From a virus, in the IMG/VR virus record IMGVR_UViG_3300037189_014140, positions 1 through 31,422 of that record: 31,422 nucleotides of DNA. The stretch is one strand, 5' to 3'. Shown in pieces: positions 21,256 to 29,086 of the stretch (position 1 is its first letter; every line of letters begins with the position of its first letter). Both the position numbers and the translations under genes were made by a program. The notes beneath the pieces are model-generated. The model worked only from the letters and a program-made list of their open reading frames with translations, searched no databases and was not told the origin of the DNA.

Positions 21256-22565
21256 TAATAGCCTCCTGCTGGTGTTAATGTTCCATCTTTTTTAACTGAA
21301 ACACCTGGGGAAGTCCTGGGCATCATCATTCCTGAAGGTGGATTAACAAATTCAATTACAACTTTCTGTTCGTTTGCCGGAGATGGAAAAGCGAATCTTA
21401 AATCAGCTCCTCTAGCAATACCTTCGTGGACTTTGCCTTCAGGATTTATTATAGCATTATTAAGTTCTAATAATTTAGTTAATCCTATAACGAATCCTTT
21501 CATGGCAGGATTTAGATCGTTTCCCACGATTGAAGTAGTTTTATTAAATTCATTAGCAAGCCTATTTTCTTCGCCTTGCAATCTATGAGAACTATCTAGC
21601 ATTTCTTTTCCATATTTATTTAAGATAACATCTGTAAAAAATGGTAAAATTTCAGCACTTTTAATTCCCTCTTTACTAGACATGGCCTGCATAAATGCGT
21701 CTGATTTTTGTTCTTCTGTGCCTATGTATTTTTTACCCTGTGATTCTTTCATGGCTATAAATGCTTCTACCATTTTTGCTCTACCACCAGGCATACTCTG
21801 AAGTTGTTGATTTACTTCTTGAGAATACAATCTTCCTCTCGAAAACATTTGTTGGACAGCATACATAGTACGCCCCATTTCTGGGCCGCTAGTCCCAACT
21901 AAAGATGAAAAGCCAGCAATCGCTTTGGTTGATTTCTTTGCCATTTCTGGGGAAACTACGCCAGTAGCTAATAATCCTTGATAAGATTTAGCTAAGTCAA
22001 CAAATTTTACCCCTAATTCATCGGCAGTTGTTCTTAGCCATTTTTCTTCTGACTTAACAGTTATTTCAGCTCCAGCTTGAGGCGCTGTTTTTATCAAAGC
22101 TCCTAATGCAGTTCTAAAATTTTCGATTTGAATTGCGGATTCGTGGACAGTCGATGGCAATTCTAAAAGTGCATCAAAAAAACGATAATATCCAGTTGCT
22201 TTCGCAACATTCGTAAATGTTGGGCCATTCCATGAATAATTATCTTTGGGCGTCTCTGGATTGTTATTTCTTGGAGGAGTCGGCGGCTTTCCACCTCCTT
22301 TACCATAGCCAAGCATATCCATTAGTTGCGGATTATATCCCATTCCCCCCATATAGCCAACTCTCATTTTTTCAGTATCGCTTTTGGCTGATTGAGAAAA
22401 TCCTACAATTTTGACGGGAGCTGGTAAACCTAATCTTGCATTTGGAGCATTTAAACCTAGCTGTTGAGACGAATTAATAGAAAGAGGAGAGTTGCCAATT
22501 CCCAATCTGGTATTGTTGCCTATTCTTTTAGAACCGAAATTAGTTCCGACAATCCTCCACCCCAT
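21255..22565 (-). CDS. Tape measure protein, main C-terminal part
   Basis: 436 residues when started at ATG 22565. IENFRTALGALIKTAPQAGA, AKSYQGLLATGVVSPEMAKK and RGRLYSQEVNQQLQSMPGG match the conserved helical core of tape measure proteins (lambda/TP901 type). Upstream, the frame is open and in phase with the 97-residue gene at 22593-22886, separated from it only by TAG 22593-22595 and 9 sense codons. The real product is therefore probably one chain of about 543 residues, made by read-through of or mutation at this amber codon. ATG 22565 has no Shine-Dalgarno. It sets the tail length. Confidence 0.8.
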   Translation of the reverse strand: MGWRIVGTNFGSKRIGNNTRLGIGNSPLSINSSQQLGLNAPNARLGLPAPVKIVGFSQSAKSDTEKMRVGYMGGMGYNPQLMDMLGYGKGGGKPPTPPRNNNPETPKDNYSWNGPTFTNVAKATGYYRFFDALLELPSTVHESAIQIENFRTALGALIKTAPQAGAEITVKSEEKWLRTTADELGVKFVDLAKSYQGLLATGVVSPEMAKKSTKAIAGFSSLVGTSGPEMGRTMYAVQQMFSRGRLYSQEVNQQLQSMPGGRAKMVEAFIAMKESQGKKYIGTEEQKSDAFMQAMSSKEGIKSAEILPFFTDVILNKYGKEMLDSSHRLQGEENRLANEFNKTTSIVGNDLNPAMKGFVIGLTKLLELNNAIINPEGKVHEGIARGADLRFAFPSPANEQKVVIEFVNPPSGMMMPRTSPGVSVKKDGTLTPAGGY

Positions 22566-22592
22566 CTCGTCAACATTATTGCCCCTTTTAGA

Positions 22593-22886
22593 CTAATAAG
22601 CTCTTCTATTTCTGCTTATTATTTCAGCACTTCTTACTGCGCTACGAGATAAATCTTCCGCATCTCTGAATTGTTTTTTAATTGCCGAGGTTCTGGATGA
22701 AGAACCTCCTCCAAACCCTCCCATCGAGGCTGATCCCTTTAAATTAAAGGAATTATTTAATTTTTTTAATGTCTTATCTAAATTTTTGGCAACTTTATCT
22801 ATTGATTCTAATTCTTTTTTAAATTTACGAGTTTGAGAAGAATATTTATCTAAGACCTCTAGGATATAGGTGATTTTGTCGCTCAT
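22593..22886 (-). CDS. Tape measure protein, N-terminal part (ends at an in-frame TAG)
   Basis: 97 residues: SDKITYILEVLDKYSSQTRK (2-21) and a coiled-coil segment (KKELESIDKVAKNLDKTLKK) match the N-terminus of Mu-type tape measure proteins, followed by a Gly/Ser linker. It ends at TAG 22593-22595. No other stop occurs before the 21255-22565 frame. The start overlaps the preceding stop as ATGA. It looks like one half of a split gene, not an independent one. Confidence 0.7.
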   Translation of the reverse strand: MSDKITYILEVLDKYSSQTRKFKKELESIDKVAKNLDKTLKKLNNSFNLKGSASMGGFGGGSSSRTSAIKKQFRDAEDLSRSAVRSAEIISRNRRAY

Positions 22887-23074
22887 CTAGCCCCCTTTAT
22901 TTTAGTCGCTTTTTTCTCAGCCTTGGCACGTTCTTTATTTGAATCTTTTACCGTTATGTCATACCATTCATAATATTCAGGAAAGCGCATATTGATAACA
23001 TCATTATAAGTAAACGATCCTTGATTATATCTCAAAAAATCAAAGACTAACTCTCTAAATTTTCGCCGTTCTCC
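22883..23074 (-). CDS. Frameshift extension of the tail assembly chaperone (GT part)
   Basis: A frame without its own start, in the -1 phase relative to the 23047-23388 gene, runs from the slippery site A_AAA_AAG (minus strand, 23080-23074) to TGA 22883, adding about 63 residues (GERRKFRELVFDFLRYNQG ...). It holds an aromatic block (INMRFPEYYEWYDITVKD) typical of the T domain of Mu/lambda-type chaperones. The stop overlaps the tape-measure start as ATGA. The full frameshift product would be about 168 residues, 105 shared plus 63. It should bind the tape measure. Confidence 0.75.
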   Translation of the reverse strand, partial: GERRKFRELVFDFLRYNQGSFTYNDVINMRFPEYYEWYDITVKDSNKERAKAEKKATKIKGAR

Positions 23075-23388
23075 TTTTTTGGTAAGAAAGGCGAGAAATC
23101 TAAAAAACTTGCCGCATATTCCTCCAAAAGAACGACTGAAGATCTATAATCAAAATCACTAATTTTGATTTTTCCGTCAAGATTAGCTGGAGTAATATAG
23201 CCTTTAGAGCAAAGAAATTCTAAAGCTTTAAGTCTTTTCCCGCTATAAAGAGTATTTTCCACTTCTTCTGCATCGCAAATTTTAAGGCAATAAAGAGTGA
23301 CTTCTTTTGTTTTCTTAAGTTCTCCTTTTGCGTCAAAATAGCTTGCTTCGGAAAGAAGAGTATAATCTTTTTTAGTGATTAGTTCCAT
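23047..23388 (-). CDS. Tail assembly chaperone, unshifted form (Mu gp41-like, G)
   Basis: 113 residues. LITKKDYTLLSEASYFDAKG opens a mixed fold with a closing FLPKKENGENLES. It lies between tube and tape measure, where tail assembly chaperones are always found. Near its end, CCA AAA AAG contains the heptamer A AAA AAG in the right phase for -1 slippage, the same type as in other phage chaperone pairs. The GGAG just downstream of the slip site is unlikely to be a normal start. Ends in TAG. Confidence 0.75.
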   Translation of the reverse strand: MELITKKDYTLLSEASYFDAKGELKKTKEVTLYCLKICDAEEVENTLYSGKRLKALEFLCSKGYITPANLDGKIKISDFDYRSSVVLLEEYAASFLDFSPFLPKKENGENLES

Positions 23389-23393
23389 GGTGA

Positions 23394-23795
23394 TTAGTTA
23401 GTTAGGGTGATAGTAGAACCTTGCCAAGTTAAAGAAATATTCCCATCAGGAGTTTCCATAACTTCGGGATCATTCATTAGAGAAGCTGATTTGATTTGCT
23501 GAGTTTGTCCTGCGCCGTCTGGTTCAAAGGTTAAAATATTAGCGCCAGGATTTGATTTCCAAGTTTTAATAAGAATTCTTGGATCAGCATCAGAATCTAA
23601 ATCTTGAGTGATTAAGTCAAATGAAGCTTCAGAAATATTAGTTTCTAGATTTTGAGCTGGAACTGGAAGAACTGTACGACCAGAAACTTGTACTCTAGTT
23701 GTAGTTTCTCCATAGCCGCCTTTTACTTTAAAAGAACTCTGAACAAAAGGGATAATGTTTCCATTAACATAGATTTTCTTTGGGGTGAAAGACAT
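23394..23795 (-). CDS. Tail tube protein (Mu gp40-like)
   Basis: 133 residues, almost all beta: PKKIYVNGNIIPFVQSSFKV, TTRVQVSGRTVLPVPAQNLE and ISLTWQGSTITLTN, the layout of gp40/gpM and Hcp-like tail tubes. It follows the sheath gene and precedes the chaperone, as in Mu. Hexamers of it stack to make the inner tube. Confidence 0.8.
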   Translation of the reverse strand: MSFTPKKIYVNGNIIPFVQSSFKVKGGYGETTTRVQVSGRTVLPVPAQNLETNISEASFDLITQDLDSDADPRILIKTWKSNPGANILTFEPDGAGQTQQIKSASLMNDPEVMETPDGNISLTWQGSTITLTN

Positions 23796-23802
23796 ATCTT
23801 AA

Positions 23803-25338
23803 TTACAAATTAGGTGTTAAATCAAAGTCAAATGTTTCTAGTTGACCCATTAAATTAAATGTCATTGAACCGCTAACTGAGCCAGTAGAAGTATTGACAT
23901 TGACAATTAAATTTTCTTGGAACTCCGCTAATAAAGGTGGGGAGCCTTGCAAAACTGCATAATTCGGACCAGACAGATCTTGCCACAAACCTACAATATA
24001 AGCTCTAATGCTTTTTTCAGTAGCAACGCGGATCAAAGGATTATTTGGATCAACACCAGCAGTAAGAGCTGATTGAGAATAATAATTTTTTAGATTTTTA
24101 AAAATATACTCTCTTGCAGTAGTGGCGCAGTCAGATTTATTTAGATTTTTATAAGTATATCCGTCGGCAGTGGGAGTCTCTAGTTTATATGCTGTCATCC
24201 AAAGAGGATTGGTTACTGTCACCGTGCCGCTTTCATCTAAACTTAGTGTAGATCCGCCTAAATCAGCTAATCCCTGAGTTTCATCAAGAGTAAATCCCGT
24301 CCCCGCAGGCATAATCGCTAGATCAATAAGTTTCATGTTGTGATAAGGAATGCCTGCCAAAAAAGCTCCGCCTCTGTTATTAGGGCTTTGCATATAAGCA
24401 CTAATAGAAGCACCAGCTCTAAATCTCAAAGCCCTGATAGCTGCAACATAAGAAGAAACAACATAATCCAATTCAGCCAATGCGCCGCCTTTCCAAGCAG
24501 AATCATCAACTAATTTATTATTAAGATAAGTAATTACTTTGGAGGCTAACGTAGCAGGAGCTAACGCAGTTTGAGCGTTAGCATAAGTATCAGTTTTACA
24601 TACGATTCCAATTCCGTCAAGAATTGCATTAGGAATATTAAATTTGCTTTCCAAATGAGTTTTAATGGTTGACAAGAAAGCTACTGGAGCAATAATGTCA
24701 TAGCGAGAAGCATCAATACTAGAAAGAACTCCAGTTAATGATGGGTTAGTTGCCCCACCAGAAAAAGCAATTATAGTTGAAGTAACTCCGCTTGGTAGAA
24801 ACTCAATTCTTAAAGTAATTGTATTTCCTTCGGTTCCAGTATTTTTTGCTGTGAAAGTTACTGTGCCACCTGAATTTATTGCAGTTACTGGAGAGTTTAA
24901 GTCTGCGTTTACCGCTGCCGCAATATCATCTCCAATTGTTGTAGGAGTTGAAGAAGTAGTAGTCGCAATACCATAGCGATTTTTAGTATAAGAGCCTACT
25001 GTTAAATAAAAAGTTCCAGCAGCGGGAGTGCTTACAGCCATAGCAACTGAGCCAGTTGCTGCAACGCCACTTCCATTATCATCAACAATGATAGCGGCCA
25101 ATTTAATATTTGGAGCGACTTGTTTAAAAATATTAATCATTAATGCGCCAATCGAACCAGCCCCGCAAAGTTCATTTGCAGCAGTAAGTCCATTGGGAAC
25201 TTCAGAAACAAGAGCGCCAGAAGTATAGCTACCACTAGAGGTTCCTTGCGCCAGAATCAAAGGCTTCCGAGCCGAGGAGGCAATATTTTGGAGCGATGAT
25301 ACTAAATTAAAAGTAGAAATAGGAGAAGAGCCAGCCAT
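23803..25338 (-). CDS. Tail sheath protein (Mu gp39/gpL type)
   Basis: 511 residues. The N-terminus (KPLILAQGTSSGSYTSGAL) and the VDDNGSGVAATGSVAMAVSTP domain match sheaths of Mu-like phages. Other conserved parts are VVSSYVAAIRALRFRAGASI, RGGAFLAGIPYHNMKLIDLA and the C-terminal TGSVSGSMTFNLMGQLETFD. Contraction of the sheath drives the tube through the envelope. The size is normal for the family. It ends 8 bases before the tube gene. Confidence 0.9.
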   Translation of the reverse strand: MAGSSPISTFNLVSSLQNIASSARKPLILAQGTSSGSYTSGALVSEVPNGLTAANELCGAGSIGALMINIFKQVAPNIKLAAIIVDDNGSGVAATGSVAMAVSTPAAGTFYLTVGSYTKNRYGIATTTSSTPTTIGDDIAAAVNADLNSPVTAINSGGTVTFTAKNTGTEGNTITLRIEFLPSGVTSTIIAFSGGATNPSLTGVLSSIDASRYDIIAPVAFLSTIKTHLESKFNIPNAILDGIGIVCKTDTYANAQTALAPATLASKVITYLNNKLVDDSAWKGGALAELDYVVSSYVAAIRALRFRAGASISAYMQSPNNRGGAFLAGIPYHNMKLIDLAIMPAGTGFTLDETQGLADLGGSTLSLDESGTVTVTNPLWMTAYKLETPTADGYTYKNLNKSDCATTAREYIFKNLKNYYSQSALTAGVDPNNPLIRVATEKSIRAYIVGLWQDLSGPNYAVLQGSPPLLAEFQENLIVNVNTSTGSVSGSMTFNLMGQLETFDFDLTPNL

Positions 25339-25340
25339 AG

Positions 25341-25541
25341 TTAGTCTTTTTTAGTTTTTTTTGTAGTAAGTTGAATTTGAAAAAATGATTTATTTTGTTC
25401 AAATCTTAATTGTTCATACCAAAATGAATGAGTGGGCACACCTTGAGCATCAGCTTCTATCTCGATAAGACTTCCTGCTTTAAGAAGTTTTCTTGTAAGT
25501 GGATTATGAAAATCCTGGAGAATTTTAATTTGTAGCTTCAT
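25341..25541 (-). CDS. DUF2635 protein (Mu gp38-like)
   Basis: 66 residues from ATG 25541 (MKLQIKILQDFHNPLTRKL). A longer frame to 25625 would add hydrophobic, non-family residues and is less likely. DUF2635 proteins have the pattern 'V-x-P ... DP.T...L...G-x-V' then 'F-W'. Here NPLTRKLLKAGSLIEIEADA and HSFWYEQLRFEQNKSFFQI match it. The role is unknown; it always precedes the sheath. It is the first gene after the inverted terminase. Confidence 0.65.
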   Translation of the reverse strand: MKLQIKILQDFHNPLTRKLLKAGSLIEIEADAQGVPTHSFWYEQLRFEQNKSFFQIQLTTKKTKKD

Positions 25542-25572
25542 AAATAATTTAAGGTGGTGACCCAAATAAAAT

Positions 25573-25591
25573 AGAGTTGTGATGAAACTCT
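25573..25591. promoter_or_regulatory. Inverted repeat between divergent late genes
   Basis: AGAGTT (25573-25578) and AACTCT (25586-25591) form a 6-bp dyad with a 7-base loop in the 126-base gap between the DUF2635 gene (leftward) and the terminase (rightward). Minus-strand TTGCAG and TTTATT, 17 bases apart, are a weak promoter candidate. Two promoters are required here if both genes are expressed, so it may be an operator. No perfect consensus -10/-35 pair is seen. Confidence 0.3.
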
Positions 25592-25667
25592 GAGCGAATA
25601 AAACCATTGTAAAATAAGTCTGCAACTATTATCTTTGAATAGTATTCTTTTAATATTATTCGGCATT

Positions 25668-27143
25668 ATGGACTTCTTAGACCCTAGATTTTTAGCACAA
25701 ATTGCGCAGGAAAGCGCCGATGATACTCTTAAAGGGGATTTTAGAGAATTTTTTAAAAAATTCGCTTATCCTTTTATTCACCCAGGAAATAAATTGGTTG
25801 ATACTTGGAGCATTGATTGTCTATGTGAATATGCTCAAGCTTTAGCTGATGGGGATATAAAAAGATTAATTATAAATATTCCGCCAGGACTTCTAAAATC
25901 CACAATCTTTTCTTCTGCTCTTCCAGCTTACATTCTTGGTAGGACTCCTCATGAGAAGATATTTGCAATTTCAAATAAAGAAAATTTAGTTAATCGTAAT
26001 ATTGGCTGGACTAAGAGAATTACTGAAAGCCTAGATTTTCAGAGGATGTTTCCCGAATTTAAACCAGATGATAGAAAAAATACAGAAACTCATTTTAGAA
26101 CTACTAAAGGTGGGGAAATGCAAGGTTTTGCTACAGAAGGCAATATTACTGGTGAACGAGCTAATTTTCTATTCTTTGATGATTATATGTCTTCGACAAT
26201 GATACAAGCCCCAACAACCAATATAAGACTTTTAGAAAAGTTTGACGATACCTTTGAGCGAAGAGCAGATGTTATTAGGAATTGTATCGCAGTTATTGAG
26301 CAAAGGCTTGGTGTAAGTGATTTAACAGGATTTTTACTTAGAACTAGAAAAGGCGAATACGAGCATTTATGCCTTCCTGTAGAATTTGAAGAAAAGAAGT
26401 TTTTTTATATTGGTAAATTTCAAAAAGAAGTTGAAAAGGGTGATTTATTGGCTCCAGAATTATTAACAAGAGAAAAGGTCGATCTTCTCAAAAATCGCAT
26501 TGTTGATACCGAAACAGGGATTGCTAATGGTAAAAAAGTTTTCTTTACACAGTATATGCAAAAACCAGTTGCAGAAGGTGGCAACATGGTTGACATGAAA
26601 TGGTTCCAGAGATTTGATTTAGCTAACTTACCTTATATGCAATTTGATTCTGTTTATGTAAGCGCGGATACAGCCCAAAAAGTAAAAGAAATCAATGACC
26701 CTTCAGGCTTTTTAAAATTCGGAGTAAAGGGAAGTTCTGTTTATTTGATTGATAGATACAACAAAAGGGCAATATACCAAGATACAAAAGCTAATTTATT
26801 AATGTTTGCAGCAAAATTTCCCCCAGCTAATTCTATATTAATTGAGGATGCAAACACTGGGTCATCTTTGATTCAAGAGCTTTCAAGAGAATGCAGTTAT
26901 GGTATAGTGCCTATCTCTCACAATGGAGTTAAAAAAGAAATTAGATTTTATAATTCAACTGGCGCAATGGCAAACGGCAATATTTTTCTTCCTAAAGATG
27001 CAACTTGGTTATTTGATTTTGAAGAATCGTTAATGCAATTTCCAAATAATGCCCATGATGAAGATCCAGACTGCATAGCTCAATTCTTAACTTGGTTTAA
27101 AAACAATTCTATCGACTGGGACAAGTTATTTAGCGTGTTTTAA
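25668..27143 (+). CDS. terL: Terminase large subunit
   Basis: 491 residues from ATG 25668; an upstream ATG at 25635 adds 11 hydrophobic residues and is less likely. The ATPase has a Walker A-like LIINIPPGLLKST (68-80) and Walker B NFLFFDDYM (167-175). The RuvC-like nuclease shows SADTAQ (Asp334), LIEDANTGSS (Glu393/Asp394) and a late Asp near 465-467. It packages DNA into the capsid using ATP and cuts the concatemer. It is on the plus strand in the middle of a minus-strand late region and meets the next gene end to end with 4 bases of overlap. Confidence 0.9.
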   Translation: MDFLDPRFLAQIAQESADDTLKGDFREFFKKFAYPFIHPGNKLVDTWSIDCLCEYAQALADGDIKRLIINIPPGLLKSTIFSSALPAYILGRTPHEKIFAISNKENLVNRNIGWTKRITESLDFQRMFPEFKPDDRKNTETHFRTTKGGEMQGFATEGNITGERANFLFFDDYMSSTMIQAPTTNIRLLEKFDDTFERRADVIRNCIAVIEQRLGVSDLTGFLLRTRKGEYEHLCLPVEFEEKKFFYIGKFQKEVEKGDLLAPELLTREKVDLLKNRIVDTETGIANGKKVFFTQYMQKPVAEGGNMVDMKWFQRFDLANLPYMQFDSVYVSADTAQKVKEINDPSGFLKFGVKGSSVYLIDRYNKRAIYQDTKANLLMFAAKFPPANSILIEDANTGSSLIQELSRECSYGIVPISHNGVKKEIRFYNSTGAMANGNIFLPKDATWLFDFEESLMQFPNNAHDEDPDCIAQFLTWFKNNSIDWDKLFSVF

Positions 27144-27655
27144 CTCACCGCTCCAAAAAATGTAAATACCCATCCTATAACTGGGTTTAAAAAAGATAAA
27201 ACGCTACCAGCTCTACTAAAATATTTTCTGTTTTCTTGACTTTTTATTCTATTATTTTCTGCATATTTTTTATCCAAAGATTCTCCGATAAATACCATTC
27301 TATCCTCATAGGTTTCGATTAAATAATACTCATCTGGTAATTCTCCAATATTGTTAACATATTGATATTCAGCAGAGTTCTTAATATTGGCTTGGCGATA
27401 CCAGACATCTCCTTCGTATTCTCCAGTTTGCAATAATTTCCTCATGCAATAATGGAGTTTATGCTTCTTTGATAAAGCCTGATATTTTTCAGGAAATGGG
27501 GTATGGGGATAATCTTGCTTATAATATTTTTCGCATTTAACAAGCAATTCTTCCAGTGTTTTATCTGTGAAGTGATAAATATTTTTGTTATCATATGCTT
27601 GCGCTTGCTGGCTGGAAAAAGAGATGAGAAAAAGAATTGGCAGAATTTTTTTCAT
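27140..27655 (-). CDS. Secreted protein of unknown function (171 aa)
   Basis: 171 residues. A Sec signal, MKKILPILFLISFSSQQAQA with the cleavage site after Ala20 (AQA-Y), is followed by a helical region with two Cys (KCEKYYKQDYPH ... HYCMRKLLQTGEYEGDVWYRQ). A C-terminal hydrophobic segment (LSFLNPVIGWVFTFFGAV) may anchor it or be a pore loop. I do not recognise the family. With its signal peptide and its place next to the inverted terminase it looks like a 'moron' gene, for example for host-surface change or exclusion of other phages. Confidence 0.65.
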   Translation of the reverse strand: MKKILPILFLISFSSQQAQAYDNKNIYHFTDKTLEELLVKCEKYYKQDYPHTPFPEKYQALSKKHKLHYCMRKLLQTGEYEGDVWYRQANIKNSAEYQYVNNIGELPDEYYLIETYEDRMVFIGESLDKKYAENNRIKSQENRKYFSRAGSVLSFLNPVIGWVFTFFGAVS

Positions 27656-27712
27656 TACAAAATTAATTAAATTCTGTGGTGAATTTTTATAATTTAAGAA
27701 AATTACTTAATG

Positions 27713-29059
27713 TCAAACAGCTTCGTCAACATCTCCTTCGATTTTCATAATACTTGTATCGAAACCTTCATTGTCAATAACATCAAAATCAAAGTGCCTG
27801 AAGGCAAATAAATCATCTGGCTCAACTGCATCGGCTTGGTTAGACCAACTAGAGGCTTGGAAGCCGTAATAATGAACATAATAAGACCCATTAAATGCTT
27901 TCATTCCATTGCCTATTGGCGTTAGTCGAGAATATGAATTATCACTTAGATTACTTGTAGGAGCAAAGCCTAATAATGATTTATAAATATAAGGCTTATA
28001 TGCTGCGCCAGCATCTCTTGTTAAAATGTATGATAGCTCATCATTAGTTGCTCCACATGGAAGAAAAAGATAAATATTAACATTTTGATAAGATTGCTCT
28101 CTAATTGCTAATCCTGGTGCATTATAACTAACCGCATCCGTTCTATTAAAATTATTTTTATTTGTTGCCTCATCATCTAAAATAACAATAACCCATTTCG
28201 CAGATTGTCCGCCAGTAGGAAGACTTTCAAAGAATTTAGTCGCTCTTTCATAATCAATAAATCCCGCTATATTTGGGAATGTTCTTACTCCGATAGTGCC
28301 TTGTGCTGGACTATCTGGCGTTGAGGTAATTGCGTAAGTAAAAGTTGTCGTTGTTGGAACTGTTAAAATTGTTTTATATCCATTATAACCAGTTTTATAT
28401 TCGTAGATTTGTGTAATCGTGCCAGTTGCAGGAGTTGCGGGGTTTCCACTTATTCTAAACATAAAAGTTCTTGAATTAAGAAGAAGTTGCATCTGCATTG
28501 GTTTTGAGCCATTTGAAACACCATCCTCTGTAATGCCTTGAACTGTATAAGTAAAGGTTGTAGTGGTGGCAACGCTATTAAGGACAAAATTACCATTATA
28601 GTTAAGCTGCCTTACTCCACTAATTTGAACTTCAATATTAGCATCAAATACTAAGCCATGTGGGCTTTTGGTTGTTACTGTTGCGGTAGTCCCGCTAATT
28701 ACAATTGATTCAATGAAAATTACTGGAGTTTTCCAAACTAAAGTGTGAACGCCATTGTAAGAAATTGGAGTTGCACCCGATAATTCAACATCAGATTGAT
28801 TTTTAATGAGATTGTGATCAGTTGCAGTAATCGCTAAAGCATTTGTACCATTACGAGTCAATGATGATACTGTAATTGGAGTTTTCGCACCTTTAACCAG
28901 AACTCGATTTCCAGCGATAAGCCCGTGCGCTGCTGAAGTTACAGCAGTAACTACTCCTGCACTTCTACTCAAAGAAGTGACGGTATAATTGGTGGTAAAA
29001 TCAGAGGTATATTTAGGTAATACGCCTTTGAGTTGGTTTATGATTTCTTGTGCTTGCAT
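27713..29059 (-). CDS. Tail terminator-like neck protein (Mu gp37 type) with repeated beta modules
   Basis: 448 residues. The far C-terminal part (KWVIVILDDEATNKNNFNRT, then YQNVNIYLFLPCGATND and LTRDAGAAYKPYIYKSLLGF) has the fold type of gp37/tail terminator. The N-terminal 180 residues carry three beta modules with 'HGL' or 'HNL' at 45-47, 82-84 and 134-136, like the inserts of baseplate J. The protein is far longer than usual gp37 (near 180). It is preceded by the lipoprotein gene, whose TAG is in frame 9 codons before this ATG. The terminator call is partly by context. Confidence 0.55.
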   Translation of the reverse strand: MQAQEIINQLKGVLPKYTSDFTTNYTVTSLSRSAGVVTAVTSAAHGLIAGNRVLVKGAKTPITVSSLTRNGTNALAITATDHNLIKNQSDVELSGATPISYNGVHTLVWKTPVIFIESIVISGTTATVTTKSPHGLVFDANIEVQISGVRQLNYNGNFVLNSVATTTTFTYTVQGITEDGVSNGSKPMQMQLLLNSRTFMFRISGNPATPATGTITQIYEYKTGYNGYKTILTVPTTTTFTYAITSTPDSPAQGTIGVRTFPNIAGFIDYERATKFFESLPTGGQSAKWVIVILDDEATNKNNFNRTDAVSYNAPGLAIREQSYQNVNIYLFLPCGATNDELSYILTRDAGAAYKPYIYKSLLGFAPTSNLSDNSYSRLTPIGNGMKAFNGSYYVHYYGFQASSWSNQADAVEPDDLFAFRHFDFDVIDNEGFDTSIMKIEGDVDEAV

Positions 29060-29086
29060 TGCGTAGTGAGCAATTAAATTATTTTT

